A program made the translations under genes and the position numbers. From Acrocarpospora phusangensis (GTDB taxonomy: Bacteria; Actinomycetota; Actinomycetes; Streptosporangiales; Streptosporangiaceae), in contig NZ_BOOA01000033.1 of the NCBI RefSeq assembly GCF_016862995.1, positions 1 through 64,000 on the forward strand: a stretch of 64,000 bases of DNA. The letters are read 5' to 3'. How positions within the stretch are numbered: the first letter of the stretch is position 1; every line of letters starts with the position of its first letter. The notes beneath the pieces were generated by a model. The model worked only from the letters and a program-made list of their open reading frames with translations, had not been told where the DNA came from and made no database searches. Shown here one piece after another: positions 26,501 through 34,429 of the stretch.

Positions 26501-27240
26501 TCTTCGCCGAGGACCAGGCCGATCCGTTCTTCGTGAAGAACCTCGAACGCGTCCAGGGCGACGAACGCGACGCCATCATCCTGTCCATCGGGTACGGCAA
26601 GCACCCCGACGGCCGGATGCGCTACCAGTGGGGCCCGCTGCTCCGCGACGGCGGCGAACGCCGGCTCAACGTGGCCGCCACCCGGGCCAAACGGCGGCTC
26701 ACCCTGGTCAGCTCGTTCTCCAGCCACGACGTCGACCCGGATCGGCTGACCAAGGCGGGCGCCCGCCTGCTCGCCGACTACCTCTCGTACGCGGGTTCCG
26801 GCGGCACCGCCGCGAACGCCTCGGGCCGCGACGACCTCGACCCCTTCCAGGCCGACGTACGCGACCAGCTGGCCGCGCTCGGCATCAGCGTCGTCCCCCA
26901 GTACGGCGTGGGCGGCTACCGGGTCGACTTCGCGGCCACCCACCCCGACGACCCCGCCCGGATGATCCTCGCCATCGAGACCGACGGCACCTCGTACCGC
27001 GCCTCCCGCAGCGTCCGCGACCGCGACCGCCTCCGCAAGGAGCACCTGGAACGCCTCGGCTGGAGCTTCCACCGCGTCTGGTCCACCAACTGGTTCACCA
27101 ACCCCCAAGCCGAACTGGCCAAACTCCGCACCGCCTACACCCAGGCCCTGGCCCGCACCCCCAAACCCCCCGAACCCCCACCACCTCCGTCCAACGACTT
27201 GGTCCCCCGCCCGCCCGGCCCCCTCGATCGAGAGCGCTGA
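23587..27240 (+). CDS. DUF4011-helicase-nuclease protein, Hhe-like defence candidate
   Basis: 1217 residues in one chain. Residues 1 to about 170 match DUF4011 (WIAALTDLGGRNTLLYYKDR and the TRARHDDFELVLDDEEELNP block). A superfamily 1 helicase follows: Walker A VIHGPPGTGKSQTIANL near 275, VVIFDEASQVVPADAIPS near 795, DDRQLPPTNFF, and a C-terminal NVAATRAKRRLTLVSSF. The last 120 residues are a PD-(D/E)XK/Vsr-like nuclease (GGYRVDFAATHP, then ILAIETDGTSYR, then HLERLGWSFHRVWSTNWF). This order matches the DUF4011-helicase-Vsr (Hhe) defence design, without the DUF3320 end of long versions. The start is GTG; no partner gene. Phage defence is inference. Confidence 0.85.
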   Translation: MAEPTDSRRGELIESAQARWIAALTDLGGRNTLLYYKDRRAGTLDLSHADPTALDRFLRTGSIRLTRLFTDADQRSDAIRRIQAIHRKARELLEERGIRAGYLATGMARWDELFLEPAAPVLLRGLTITPTRARHDDFELVLDDEEELNPVLVHKLATVYGAAITTPADLTRAAELAEVPGFEILPRQVIGTFTYAKLPMVRDMQAAGELLADSDIVAAIAGDPEAQELLLTSDISEPPDDTPESDYSVLDADSSQRSAIDAVLAGRSLVIHGPPGTGKSQTIANLIAGLVARGRKILFVAEKRAAIDAVLSRLKGAGLGDMVIDIHEGTRDRQRIAKDLGTTLDLAAQVAGTADEAPHRRLAERQKRLNQHVTALHEVHEPWGVTPFEVQSALLGIPAEARTPVRLALSDRMDRESADRICDDLREFAHLGGFTLRPASTPWYGAALRTPNDARLAMDLVSELTTVTRPMLADRLHRACDELGLTPPTSYSSQLALLELLAGIARTFELFDPNVYGANPAELAAATGEGASLRDRFRLSRQAKALWIGPPKVSREELHTALSSAAAQLAAWEYLRTGPGSPRLPAGFAELLAFGEQSERALASLRRYVRIPSDDEPVLARLAADRDTPWKLPRLYELGVGFDALGLGPLLDGLARREAGPGLAAQVFDHAWYATVLDHIRVRDPRYAAYDGAALDEIASEFQIDDVRHLAANRTRVRRAWAGRVREAEDRHPLQARVIRKQAAVRRGHLPLRRLLDQAGDVLFALKPCWAMSPLMVSQVLPLARVFDVVIFDEASQVVPADAIPSIMRGHQIVVAGDDRQLPPTNFFRQVGDEEAEEDMDDLVSFGAGFESVLDALRPLLPTCPLTWHYRSRDERLVAFSNTRIYGGALTTFPGVSRDDCLTHVVVAQAPGKGQETSVTAEVDKVVELILEHAATRPDESLGVIALGLRHAERIDAELRSRLTHRPDVEGFFAEDQADPFFVKNLERVQGDERDAIILSIGYGKHPDGRMRYQWGPLLRDGGERRLNVAATRAKRRLTLVSSFSSHDVDPDRLTKAGARLLADYLSYAGSGGTAANASGRDDLDPFQADVRDQLAALGISVVPQYGVGGYRVDFAATHPDDPARMILAIETDGTSYRASRSVRDRDRLRKEHLERLGWSFHRVWSTNWFTNPQAELAKLRTAYTQALARTPKPPEPPPPPSNDLVPRPPGPLDRER

Positions 27241-27464
27241 CCAGGAGGAAACCGGGCGACTACGTCCACTGACGAGACCGACTCGGGTGCGGGCGGGTGC
27301 GCTGATCCTGCCCATCGCCCCGCTGGGAGAGGAATCGGCCTGGCATCGCCGTGTGGGCCGAACAAACGCCCTCCGTCTTCTCCCCTGATCGAGCGCTGAC
27401 GATAGACCCCGAAGCAGCGCGGGTAGGGGCCTGCCAGGCTCGCAATCACTTCTACGCCCCCGCG

Positions 27465-27956
27465 CTAGCGGGGCGGTCCCACGATCTGGGTGCCATACCG
27501 GGCCAGGTGGGCGGCGAGGGCCTCCACGTTGGGGGGTTCGGTCGGGCGTGGGGGGATGGTCAAGGTTTCGGCGGGGTGGCCGGATTCGAGGAAGAAGTTT
27601 TCGAAGCCGGCCGGGGTGGCCATGCCGAGGAAGCGGGCGGTGGGGGATTCGACCTTGAAGGTGTGGGCGACGTTGCGGGGGCCGTACACGACGGAGCCGG
27701 GGCCGACGGTGGCGACGTCGTCGCCGACGTAGAAGCTGACCTCGCCGTCGAGCACGTACCAGAGTTCGTCCTCGTGGGCGTGGACGTGCATGGGCGGTCC
27801 CGCGCCCATGGCGGCCGTCGCCTCCGCCAGCCAGAACGCGCCGCCGGTGTCCTCGCCCACGGCCTTGAAGTGCATGAGTACGCCCATGTGCCAGATGGCC
27901 TTGCCCTCCTTGGGCGACAGGATGAACGGCTGCGTGATGATCGATGGGGTCTGCAC
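27465..27956 (-). CDS. Cupin domain protein
   Basis: 163 residues with one cupin barrel. Motif 1 is GPPMHVHAHEDELWYVLDGE, giving the metal-ligand pattern H-x-H...E, and motif 2 ends GPRNVAHTF. The GTG at 27956 has GGAG seven bases upstream. It lies just downstream of the first LAL regulator on the same strand, and the 86-bp gap carries a TACGT inverted motif, so LAL control is plausible. The enzymatic reaction, if any, is unknown. A short GC hairpin overlaps the stop codon (27458-27473). Confidence 0.88.
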   Translation of the reverse strand: MQTPSIITQPFILSPKEGKAIWHMGVLMHFKAVGEDTGGAFWLAEATAAMGAGPPMHVHAHEDELWYVLDGEVSFYVGDDVATVGPGSVVYGPRNVAHTFKVESPTARFLGMATPAGFENFFLESGHPAETLTIPPRPTEPPNVEALAAHLARYGTQIVGPPR

Positions 27957-28025
27957 GATGGTCTCCTCGTGTCGTGTTCCGGTCACTGTCCACCGTGCCG
28001 GGCGCGACGTACGGAAAACATCGGG

Positions 28026-28050
28026 GTCGCCCACGTACGTAGCTACGTAT
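28026..28050. promoter_or_regulatory. TACGT inverted motif at the first LAL stop codon
   Basis: Contains the perfect 14-bp palindrome TACGTAGCTACGTA (28036-28049) next to GTCGCCC. A close relative (GTCGCCACGTAC-N9-CTACGTAT) sits at the same position after the second LAL gene (37635-37662). In both cases it precedes a minus-strand target-like gene. It may be an operator; function is inferred. Confidence 0.4.
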
Positions 28051-30973
28051 CCAGTGGCCGGTCGGCGAGGCGCAGGCGGGCGGCGAGGCCGGCCAGGGCG
28101 AGGCGGTCGTCCAGGCCGGTCTTGCTCATCAGGCGTTCCACGTGTTTCTCGATGGTCCGCGGGGACAGGACCAGGCGATCCGCGATCTCCTTGTTGGAGA
28201 GGCGCAGGCCGAGCAGCGCGAGCACGTCGGTCTCTCTGCCGGTGACGCCTCGGGCGCGCAGTTCGGCGGGGACCTGGCCGCGGGCGAGGCGGGGCACCGG
28301 CTGCCCGGCGGAGCGCAGCAGCGCCTGGCAGGCGGAGGTGATCGCGTGGTGCGGGGTGCCGGCGAAGTAGGTCGCGGCCTGCCGCAGCCACATCGCGGGT
28401 TCTCCCCAGCCGTCGCGCAGGGCGGCCTCCGCCACCAGTCGCCAGGCGAGATTCCGCAGGCCGTCGTGCCCTTCCCAGGAGGCCATGATCGTATCGGCGG
28501 CGTCGAAGGCCGACTCGGCTCCGGCGGTGTCGCCGGCATGCCCGAGCAGGACCGCGTCGGCGTACCCGAGCGGCCCGGCGTTCATGGGCAGCGTGGTCAC
28601 GCCGGATTCCCGCACCTCTCGCGCGTACGCCTCCCGCGGATCCTCCAGCACCTTCACCAGGGCCCACAGACCGCGGAAGATCCCCGGAGGCCCGCCGGGC
28701 GTGCGCCGGATGAAGGCCATGGCCGTGTCCAGCGCCCGGACCGCGGCGTCACGGTCCTCCTGGAGCAGTGCGAGCAGAGCCCGGCCGTGCCCCCAGGCCA
28801 GCGCCCCCACCGCGGCGTCGCCGGGAGCGATCGACTCGGCCTGCCTCAGCGTCTCCTCCATCTCGGCGCGGTGCCCGGTGAGCGCGTGGCACGCCGCCTT
28901 CTGGATGAGCGCGATGGGCAGGGCGTGCCCCAGCCGGAACCGGCGCGCGCCGTCCGCGGCCCTCGTGGCGGCCTCCAGACCCAACGCCGGCTCGAACCGG
29001 ACATGATGCGCTCCGGCCAGTTGCAGATCGAGAATGGCGGCCGTGGCCAGCGCCCCCGCGCCCACCGCCTGCTCGTACGCCTGCCGCAGCCGGTCCACCC
29101 TCCCCGTCGACAACGTCTCCACGGTGCCCAGCTCGTGCAAAGCCTGGATCGACCAGTACGGCAACGCGTGACGTCGCGCCAGCTCGTACGCCTCGGTGAA
29201 GGACCGCCCGGCGGCGGCCAGGTCGCCGAGCCGCTCCCGCCGTCCGAGAATGATCAGCGCCTCGCAGGCGACCTCGGGAGCCGCGGCCGTCCGAGCCGAG
29301 TGGGCCAGGGCCGTGGCGTCGTCCAGCCGCTCCTCACCCATCGCGACCTGGGCGGCGACCACGTCGATCCGCGCGGCGAGCGCCGTCCCCGGGCCTTCCG
29401 CCAGTTCGCGGGCGTGGCCCAGATGTCGTCCCGCGTCGGACCACCGGGTCGCGCCGATCGCGGTTCTGGCCAGGCACAGGTGCACCCTCAGCCGCGCCTC
29501 CGCCGACTCGGGCAGCCGGGCGAGCTCCGCCAGCACGGCGTCCCCGGCCGCGAAGGCGCGATCGGTCATGCCCGCCAGGGAGAGGACTTCGGTCAGGGCT
29601 TCGCCGACCGCCGTACGGAGGGGAAGGTCGCCGGAGTCGGCGGCGAGGCGGCGGGCGCGTTCCAGCACCTGTTCGGTGGTCGAGAGCGCGCCGCGCGCGA
29701 GCGCCCGCCGTCCCGACTGGAGCAGCAGGGACGCCGCGTGTCCCGACCGGCCCGCGCGTTCGCTAAGCGACGCGGCCAGGTCGCACCACTGTCCGGGCAG
29801 GTCAGGATGGTGGGCCTCGACCGCGCGCAGGGCCGCGGCCGAGAGGCGCAGGCGTTCGTGCGGGAGCAGCGTCGACCAGACCGCGTCCCGCGTCAGCGCG
29901 TGGTGGAAGCCGAAGGACGGTCCGTCCTCGTCCTCGTTGACCCGCAGCAGGCCCACCTCGACGGCGCGGCGTAACTCGGCGAGCGCCGCCGGCGCGGGGA
30001 GGCCGCTCGCTTCGGCGGCGATGCGCCAGTCGAAGGCCGTGCCGAGCGCGGCGCCCGCCTGGAGCAGCGACCCGGCCGGATCGCCGAGCAGGGTGACGCG
30101 CCTGCGCACGGTGTCGGCGAAATCGCGCGGGATGACCCGGGCGGCCTCGTCCGCCAGCCCCCAGGCTCCGCCTTCCCGCCGCAGCACCCCGCTGTCGCGC
30201 GCGGTCGCCAGCAGGTCCTCGACCAGCAGCGGCAGCCCTTCGGCTCGCGCCAGCACCAGCGGTTCGAGCGCCTCGGGCAGCGCTGTGCCTGGCGAGGTCT
30301 CCTCGATCCCGAGGCACAGCCGCGCCATGCGCCGTACGGCCGACGGTGGCAGCGCCGCCACCTCCACCTCACCCGCGGAACGCCGGGCCGTGAGCCGTCT
30401 GGCCAGCGCGTACGCCTCGGAGTCCGGGTCCGGGCGCATGGTCGCCACGCACAGGACACGTTCGGAGCGAAGGTTGTCCGCCAGGTACTCCAGCACCTCC
30501 AGGGTCTCCGGGTCGCTCCAATGCAGGTCTTCGAATACGAGCAGCGCGCCGCGTTCCCCGGCGACGGCCGCGAGCAGCCGCAGCACCCCCTCGGCCAGGA
30601 CGACCAGCGAAACCTCCGGTGCCGGCCCTTCATCAGCCCAATCCGGCACCAACCGCCCGAGGGCCGATCGGAACGGACGCAGATGGGCGAGATCGTCAGG
30701 ATTCGTAGTGCGGAGCGCCGCCATCAGCACCTCGGCGACGGGCCGGAACGCTCCCCGTCGCGCCGCCTGCGTGGCCCGTCCCGTCAAGGTCGCCATCCCG
30801 GCCGCCTTGGCCTCCGCCGCCAACTCGGCCACCAGGCGCGACTTCCCGACCCCGGCGACACCCGTCAGGATCCGGGTCCCGGCCGTACCCGCCCTGGCGT
30901 CGGCCAGCGCGGCGCTCAGGTCGGCCATCTCACGGTCCCGGCCGACCAGAACAGGGCAGAAGCGTACGGCCAT
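28043..30973 (-). CDS. LAL-type LuxR family regulator (AAA ATPase + HTH), copy 1
   Basis: 976 residues. The AAA/STAND module starts CPVLVGRDREMADL and has Walker A ILTGVAGVGKSRLVAELAAE at about 38-57 and Walker B ALLVFEDLHWSDPETL near 165. About 500 residues of helical TPR-like repeats follow. A C-terminal LuxR helix-turn-helix closes the protein (GVTGRETDVLALLGLRLSNK and SPRTIEKHVERLMSKTG). LALs are large ATP-dependent activators of neighbouring metabolic genes. It is paralogous along its whole length to 37662-40601. Likely targets are the downstream cupin or the divergent secreted gene. Confidence 0.93.
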   Translation of the reverse strand: MAVRFCPVLVGRDREMADLSAALADARAGTAGTRILTGVAGVGKSRLVAELAAEAKAAGMATLTGRATQAARRGAFRPVAEVLMAALRTTNPDDLAHLRPFRSALGRLVPDWADEGPAPEVSLVVLAEGVLRLLAAVAGERGALLVFEDLHWSDPETLEVLEYLADNLRSERVLCVATMRPDPDSEAYALARRLTARRSAGEVEVAALPPSAVRRMARLCLGIEETSPGTALPEALEPLVLARAEGLPLLVEDLLATARDSGVLRREGGAWGLADEAARVIPRDFADTVRRRVTLLGDPAGSLLQAGAALGTAFDWRIAAEASGLPAPAALAELRRAVEVGLLRVNEDEDGPSFGFHHALTRDAVWSTLLPHERLRLSAAALRAVEAHHPDLPGQWCDLAASLSERAGRSGHAASLLLQSGRRALARGALSTTEQVLERARRLAADSGDLPLRTAVGEALTEVLSLAGMTDRAFAAGDAVLAELARLPESAEARLRVHLCLARTAIGATRWSDAGRHLGHARELAEGPGTALAARIDVVAAQVAMGEERLDDATALAHSARTAAAPEVACEALIILGRRERLGDLAAAGRSFTEAYELARRHALPYWSIQALHELGTVETLSTGRVDRLRQAYEQAVGAGALATAAILDLQLAGAHHVRFEPALGLEAATRAADGARRFRLGHALPIALIQKAACHALTGHRAEMEETLRQAESIAPGDAAVGALAWGHGRALLALLQEDRDAAVRALDTAMAFIRRTPGGPPGIFRGLWALVKVLEDPREAYAREVRESGVTTLPMNAGPLGYADAVLLGHAGDTAGAESAFDAADTIMASWEGHDGLRNLAWRLVAEAALRDGWGEPAMWLRQAATYFAGTPHHAITSACQALLRSAGQPVPRLARGQVPAELRARGVTGRETDVLALLGLRLSNKEIADRLVLSPRTIEKHVERLMSKTGLDDRLALAGLAARLRLADRPLDT

Positions 30974-31157
30974 GGATGGAGTATCTCTTTCCAGTCCCGA
31001 TCTCGACGAGCCCTGTCCCCAAGCGCGCGATCAGTTCCACGCGTGTCGCCCGGCGGAACGGCCTGGAACGCCTTCCCTGTGAGTCGGCCGCGACCGGCCG
31101 CGTCTCAATTTTGCCCTGGATCGCTCCATAGCGATCAGAACCCGAGAAGGACAGACC

Positions 31158-31640
31158 ATGAAGAGCATTCTCAACCGGCTGGCCGCCGTCCTGGTGGCCG
31201 GCGTCGGCGTCGTCGGCCTGGTCACGACGCCCGCCCAGGCGGCGACCGTGATCACCGCCCACCTGGAGATCGGCTTCAACACCGGCGTGCCCGCCGCCCG
31301 GACCATCAACCTGAGCGTGCACGTGCCCATGAACGAGTACGACGCGAACGGCTACCTCATCCACGGCGGCAGGATCCAGGTCCGCTTCTACGGCAGCGAC
31401 CCCGGCACCGACCCGATGATCTACGGCCCGATCACCTGGTACAGGGGCGACTACGGCCTGACGGCGGGCCCGGACGGCATCCGCCTGGACTACGGCTGGG
31501 AGGTCCCCCAGGGCTCGTTCCTGAACGAGGACAGCGGCTGGGGCAACAACGGCGACGAGGTCTACATCGAGGCGAAGTTCATCGACGGCGACGGCGGGAC
31601 CATCAGCGCCGACTCCAACACCGAGGAAGGCCTCTACTAA
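31158..31640 (+). CDS. Secreted protein of unknown function
   Basis: 160 residues with a clear Sec signal peptide (MKSILNRLAAVLVAGVGVVG, cleavage near AQA-ATV). The mature domain is about 130 residues, rich in Tyr, Gly and Asp and probably beta-sheet (YGPITWYRGDYGLTAGPDGI), without cysteines. I do not recognise the family. GAGAAGGACAG precedes the ATG. It is divergent from LAL copy 1 and followed by a strong hairpin at 31659-31692, so it is monocistronic. Confidence 0.8.
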   Translation: MKSILNRLAAVLVAGVGVVGLVTTPAQAATVITAHLEIGFNTGVPAARTINLSVHVPMNEYDANGYLIHGGRIQVRFYGSDPGTDPMIYGPITWYRGDYGLTAGPDGIRLDYGWEVPQGSFLNEDSGWGNNGDEVYIEAKFIDGDGGTISADSNTEEGLY

Positions 31641-31658
31641 GCCGCCCGCCTCAGGCCG

Positions 31659-31692
31659 GTGGTCCGGCGCTCCCCCTCCGCAGCCGGACCAC
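31659..31692 (+). terminator. Hairpin terminator after the secreted protein
   Basis: GTGGTCCGGC pairs perfectly with GCCGGACCAC across a 14-base pyrimidine-rich loop, 19 bp after the stop. No U tract. Confidence 0.6.
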
Positions 31693-31802
31693 TCCACGCC
31701 TCCGTCGTCGGCCTCCTGGCCTCTGACATCATCCCCGCACGCTTCTGACCCCGCCATTGACAGGCGGGCCCGGGTGATCGTAACCTCAGCGCAGTCTTAT
31801 TG

Positions 31803-31819
31803 TTAGGAAACTTTCTTAA
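31803..31819. promoter_or_regulatory. Palindromic operator candidate upstream of the ThuA protein
   Basis: TTAGGAAACTTTCTTAA is an 8-bp inverted repeat about a central C, with one mismatch. It is AT-rich within a very GC-rich region and lies about 130 bp upstream of the start. GTTAGGAAA-TTTCCTAAC-like sites occur upstream of carbohydrate-active genes in actinomycetes as far as I recall. The binding protein is unknown. Confidence 0.4.
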
Positions 31820-31945
31820 GAAAGGCCCTGGGCTACTGCCGTGTCGGCGCGATGGCGGTCGCCCCTCGACGCGTACGCCATGGCAAGCCCGGCACCGGCG
31901 GCCATCTCCACTCTCAGCACGACCCCCACCGCTGAAGGATCACCC

Positions 31946-33241
31946 GTGCCCAGAAAAATCGTGAAACGCTTCCTCGCCACGCTCTTCGCCGTCACGGTCG
32001 CGACGTCCGCCAACCTCGCGGTCACCCCCGCCACCAGCGCCGCCGCCCCGTTCAAGGTGCTCGCCTTCTACAACGGCACCTGGGACGCCGCCCACATCGA
32101 CTTCGTCAAGGACGCCCAGGCATGGTTCCCCACGGCCGCCGCCCAGAACGGCTTCACCTGGGAGTCGACCACGGACTGGAGCCGCCTCAGCTCCTCGGGG
32201 CTGTCGCAGTACAAGGTCATCATGTTCCTGGACGACGCGCCGCCCGCTGGCCAGCGCGCCGCGTTCCAGACGTACATGCAGAACGGCGGGGCGTGGATGG
32301 GATTCCACGTCAGCGCCTTCACCACGAATCCGGGCTCGTGGAGCTGGTACTACAACACGCTGCTGGGCTCGGGGGCGTTCGCGACGAACACGTGGGCGCC
32401 GACCGCCGAGACCCTGAAGATCGAGGACCGCGGCCATCCGTCCACGGCGGGGTTGCCCGCGACCATCCAGTCGTCGGTCAGCGAGTGGTACTCGTGGAGC
32501 CGTGACCTGCGGCAGAACCCCGACATCCGCATCCTCGCGTCGATCGACCAGTCCAGCTTCCCGGTCGGCAGCGACCCGAACCAGCAGTGGCGCAGCGGCT
32601 TCTACCCGATCATGTGGACCAACACGAAGTACAAGATGCTGTACGCGAACTTCGGCCACAACGGGATGAACTACTCCACGAACACGCGTACGTCGTCGAC
32701 CTTCGCGAGCGCTCAGCAGAACCAGTGGCTGATCAACGGCCTGCTCTGGCTGGCGGGAGAGAGCACCACCACTCCCCCGACCACTCCCCCGACCACTGAG
32801 CCGATCTCCCCGACCACGTGGTACTCGGTCGTCAACAAGAACAGCGGCAAGTGTGTGGACGCCCGCGCGGCCGGCACCGCCAACGGGACCGCGATCCAGC
32901 AGTACACGTGCAACGCGACCAACGCCCAGCAGTACCAGTTCGCGCCCACGAGCGGCGGTTACACGCGGGTCAACAACCGGGGCAACAGCGCCCAGGTCCT
33001 CGACGTGACCAACGTCTCGACCGCCGACAACGCCCCCATCCAGACCTGGACGTACGGCGGCGGCAACAACCAGCAGTGGCAGCCGGTGTCCGAAGGCGGC
33101 GGCTACTACCACTTCGTGAACCGCAACAGCGGCAAGTGCCTGGACGTCCCGGCCGCGTCGACCGCCGACTCGGTACAACTCGTCCAGTACACGTGCAACG
33201 GCACCGCCGCCCAGTCCTTCCGCCTGGCCGCCCAGAGCTGA
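31946..33241 (+). CDS. Secreted ThuA-like protein with ricin-type lectin domain
   Basis: 431 residues from GTG 31946 (GAAGGAT seven bases upstream). The signal peptide begins VPRKIVKRFLATLFAVTVAT. A ThuA-like domain follows (FKVLAFYNGTWDAAHIDFVK, GGAWMGFHVSAF, SWYYNTLLGSGAF), then a TTPPTTPPTTEP linker. The C-terminal ricin-B/CBM13 trefoil has repeated N-x-x-SGKC(V/L)D and Q-x-W signatures. ThuA domains are linked to sugar metabolism, and the lectin suggests polysaccharide binding outside the cell. A palindrome upstream and a strong terminator downstream define a single-gene unit. Confidence 0.88.
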   Translation: MPRKIVKRFLATLFAVTVATSANLAVTPATSAAAPFKVLAFYNGTWDAAHIDFVKDAQAWFPTAAAQNGFTWESTTDWSRLSSSGLSQYKVIMFLDDAPPAGQRAAFQTYMQNGGAWMGFHVSAFTTNPGSWSWYYNTLLGSGAFATNTWAPTAETLKIEDRGHPSTAGLPATIQSSVSEWYSWSRDLRQNPDIRILASIDQSSFPVGSDPNQQWRSGFYPIMWTNTKYKMLYANFGHNGMNYSTNTRTSSTFASAQQNQWLINGLLWLAGESTTTPPTTPPTTEPISPTTWYSVVNKNSGKCVDARAAGTANGTAIQQYTCNATNAQQYQFAPTSGGYTRVNNRGNSAQVLDVTNVSTADNAPIQTWTYGGGNNQQWQPVSEGGGYYHFVNRNSGKCLDVPAASTADSVQLVQYTCNGTAAQSFRLAAQS

Positions 33242-33257
33242 CCCGACCGAACACCGT

Positions 33258-33297
33258 GGCTGGGCGCCGCCCGAGAGACATCGGGCGGCGTCCAGCC
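33258..33297 (+). terminator. Strong hairpin terminator after the ThuA protein
   Basis: A 17-bp stem with one G-U-type mismatch (GGCTGGGCGCCGCCCGA against TCGGGCGGCGTCCAGCC) and a 6-base loop, starting 17 bp after the stop codon. Confidence 0.8.
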
Positions 33298-33466
33298 CAT
33301 TTAACGTCAATCGCTAGGATTTTCTCGTCATGAGGGATATCAGAGTCGGTGAGGCCATCCATGGGCTCCTCTCTCCGGGTGGTAGTTCCCTCGCCCTTCG
33401 GTCAGGGATGCGATAGCGCTGGACGGTTTCGGCGAGAAGATCGAGGAGCACCGGCGAGAGCTGCAC

Positions 33467-34366
33467 GTGCACTGCTATCGCATGCTCGGATCGTTCGACG
33501 AGGCCGAGGACCTGGTTCAGGAGACGTTCCTGCGGGCCTGGAGGCGGCAGGACACCTTGAAGAACGACGGCGGCCTGCGTGCCTGGTTGTACAGGATCGC
33601 GACCAATGCCTGTCTCGATCACCTGAGGGCGCATCCCCGTCAGCCGCAGCCGCGACCTGCGCCCGCCCTGGCCGATGCCGGGCTCGCCGCGCCGACGTCG
33701 ACCACGGTTTCGTGGCTTCAGCCGTACCCTGACGTGCTTCTGGACACGGCCGACGAGGTGATCGAGCGGGAGACCATCGAGCTGGCCTTCCTGATCGCGA
33801 TCCAGCATCTGCCGCCTCGGCAGCGGGCGGTGCTGATCCTGCGGGACGTGCTCGGGTGGTCGGCGCAGGAGACGGCCGAGTCGCTGGAGCTGACCGTCGC
33901 GGCGGTGAAGAGCGCTCTGCAGCGCGCGAGGCCGACGGTCAAGGAGCACCTGCCCGCCCAGCGGCTGGACTGGGCGTCCGCCGAGCCGACCGCGGCGGAG
34001 CGCGGCACGCTCCAGCGATACATCGACGCCGTCGAGAAGGCCGACCCGGCCGCCCTCGCGAAGCTGTTGCGGGCGGACGTGTGGCAGGCCATGCCGCCGC
34101 AGCCCGTCTGGCTGCTGGGACGCGAGGCGTTCCTGGCCACGTGGACTCCCGCCATGGTCGGCGAAGCGGCGTGGGGGGAGCTGCGGCTGCTCGCCACCGC
34201 GGCCAACCGGCAGCCCGCGGCCGCCGCGTACCTTCGCAGAGCGGGCGAAGCCGACTTCCAGCCGTCCTGGCTGGCGATCCTGCGGACCGAGGACGGGCTG
34301 GTCACCCAGATCACCACGTACGGCGGCGAGGCGTTCCGCCGGTTCGGTCTTCCCGCGTCCCTCTGA
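33467..34366 (+). CDS. ECF sigma factor with SnoaL-like C-terminal domain
   Basis: At least 299 residues. Region 2 is MLGSFDEAEDLVQETFLRAW with AWLYRIATNACLDHLR. Region 4 is LPPRQRAVLILRDVLGWSAQ with VAAVKSALQRARPTV. The C-terminal 130 residues form a SnoaL/NTF2-like domain (WLLGREAFLATWTPAMVGEA). GTG 33467 leaves region 2 short: the frame stays open upstream and encodes LDGFGEKIEEHRRELHVHCY, typical of the family. The only upstream start-like codon is CTG 33419, behind CAGGGAT, so the true start may be non-canonical. No anti-sigma gene is adjacent; the serine hydrolase follows. Confidence 0.87.
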   Translation: MHCYRMLGSFDEAEDLVQETFLRAWRRQDTLKNDGGLRAWLYRIATNACLDHLRAHPRQPQPRPAPALADAGLAAPTSTTVSWLQPYPDVLLDTADEVIERETIELAFLIAIQHLPPRQRAVLILRDVLGWSAQETAESLELTVAAVKSALQRARPTVKEHLPAQRLDWASAEPTAAERGTLQRYIDAVEKADPAALAKLLRADVWQAMPPQPVWLLGREAFLATWTPAMVGEAAWGELRLLATAANRQPAAAAYLRRAGEADFQPSWLAILRTEDGLVTQITTYGGEAFRRFGLPASL

Positions 34367-34429
34367 GGAGCCGATTCCTTTTTCGCGCGGCCGTCGTCTT
34401 ACGGGCGGCATTTCGAGAGAGGAAACCTC

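Noticed and set aside
25903-27993. A 696-residue minus-strand gene opposite the Hhe-like gene
   Set aside because: It overlaps two well-supported genes, has no recognisable domain, and arises from the GC-rich antisense frame.
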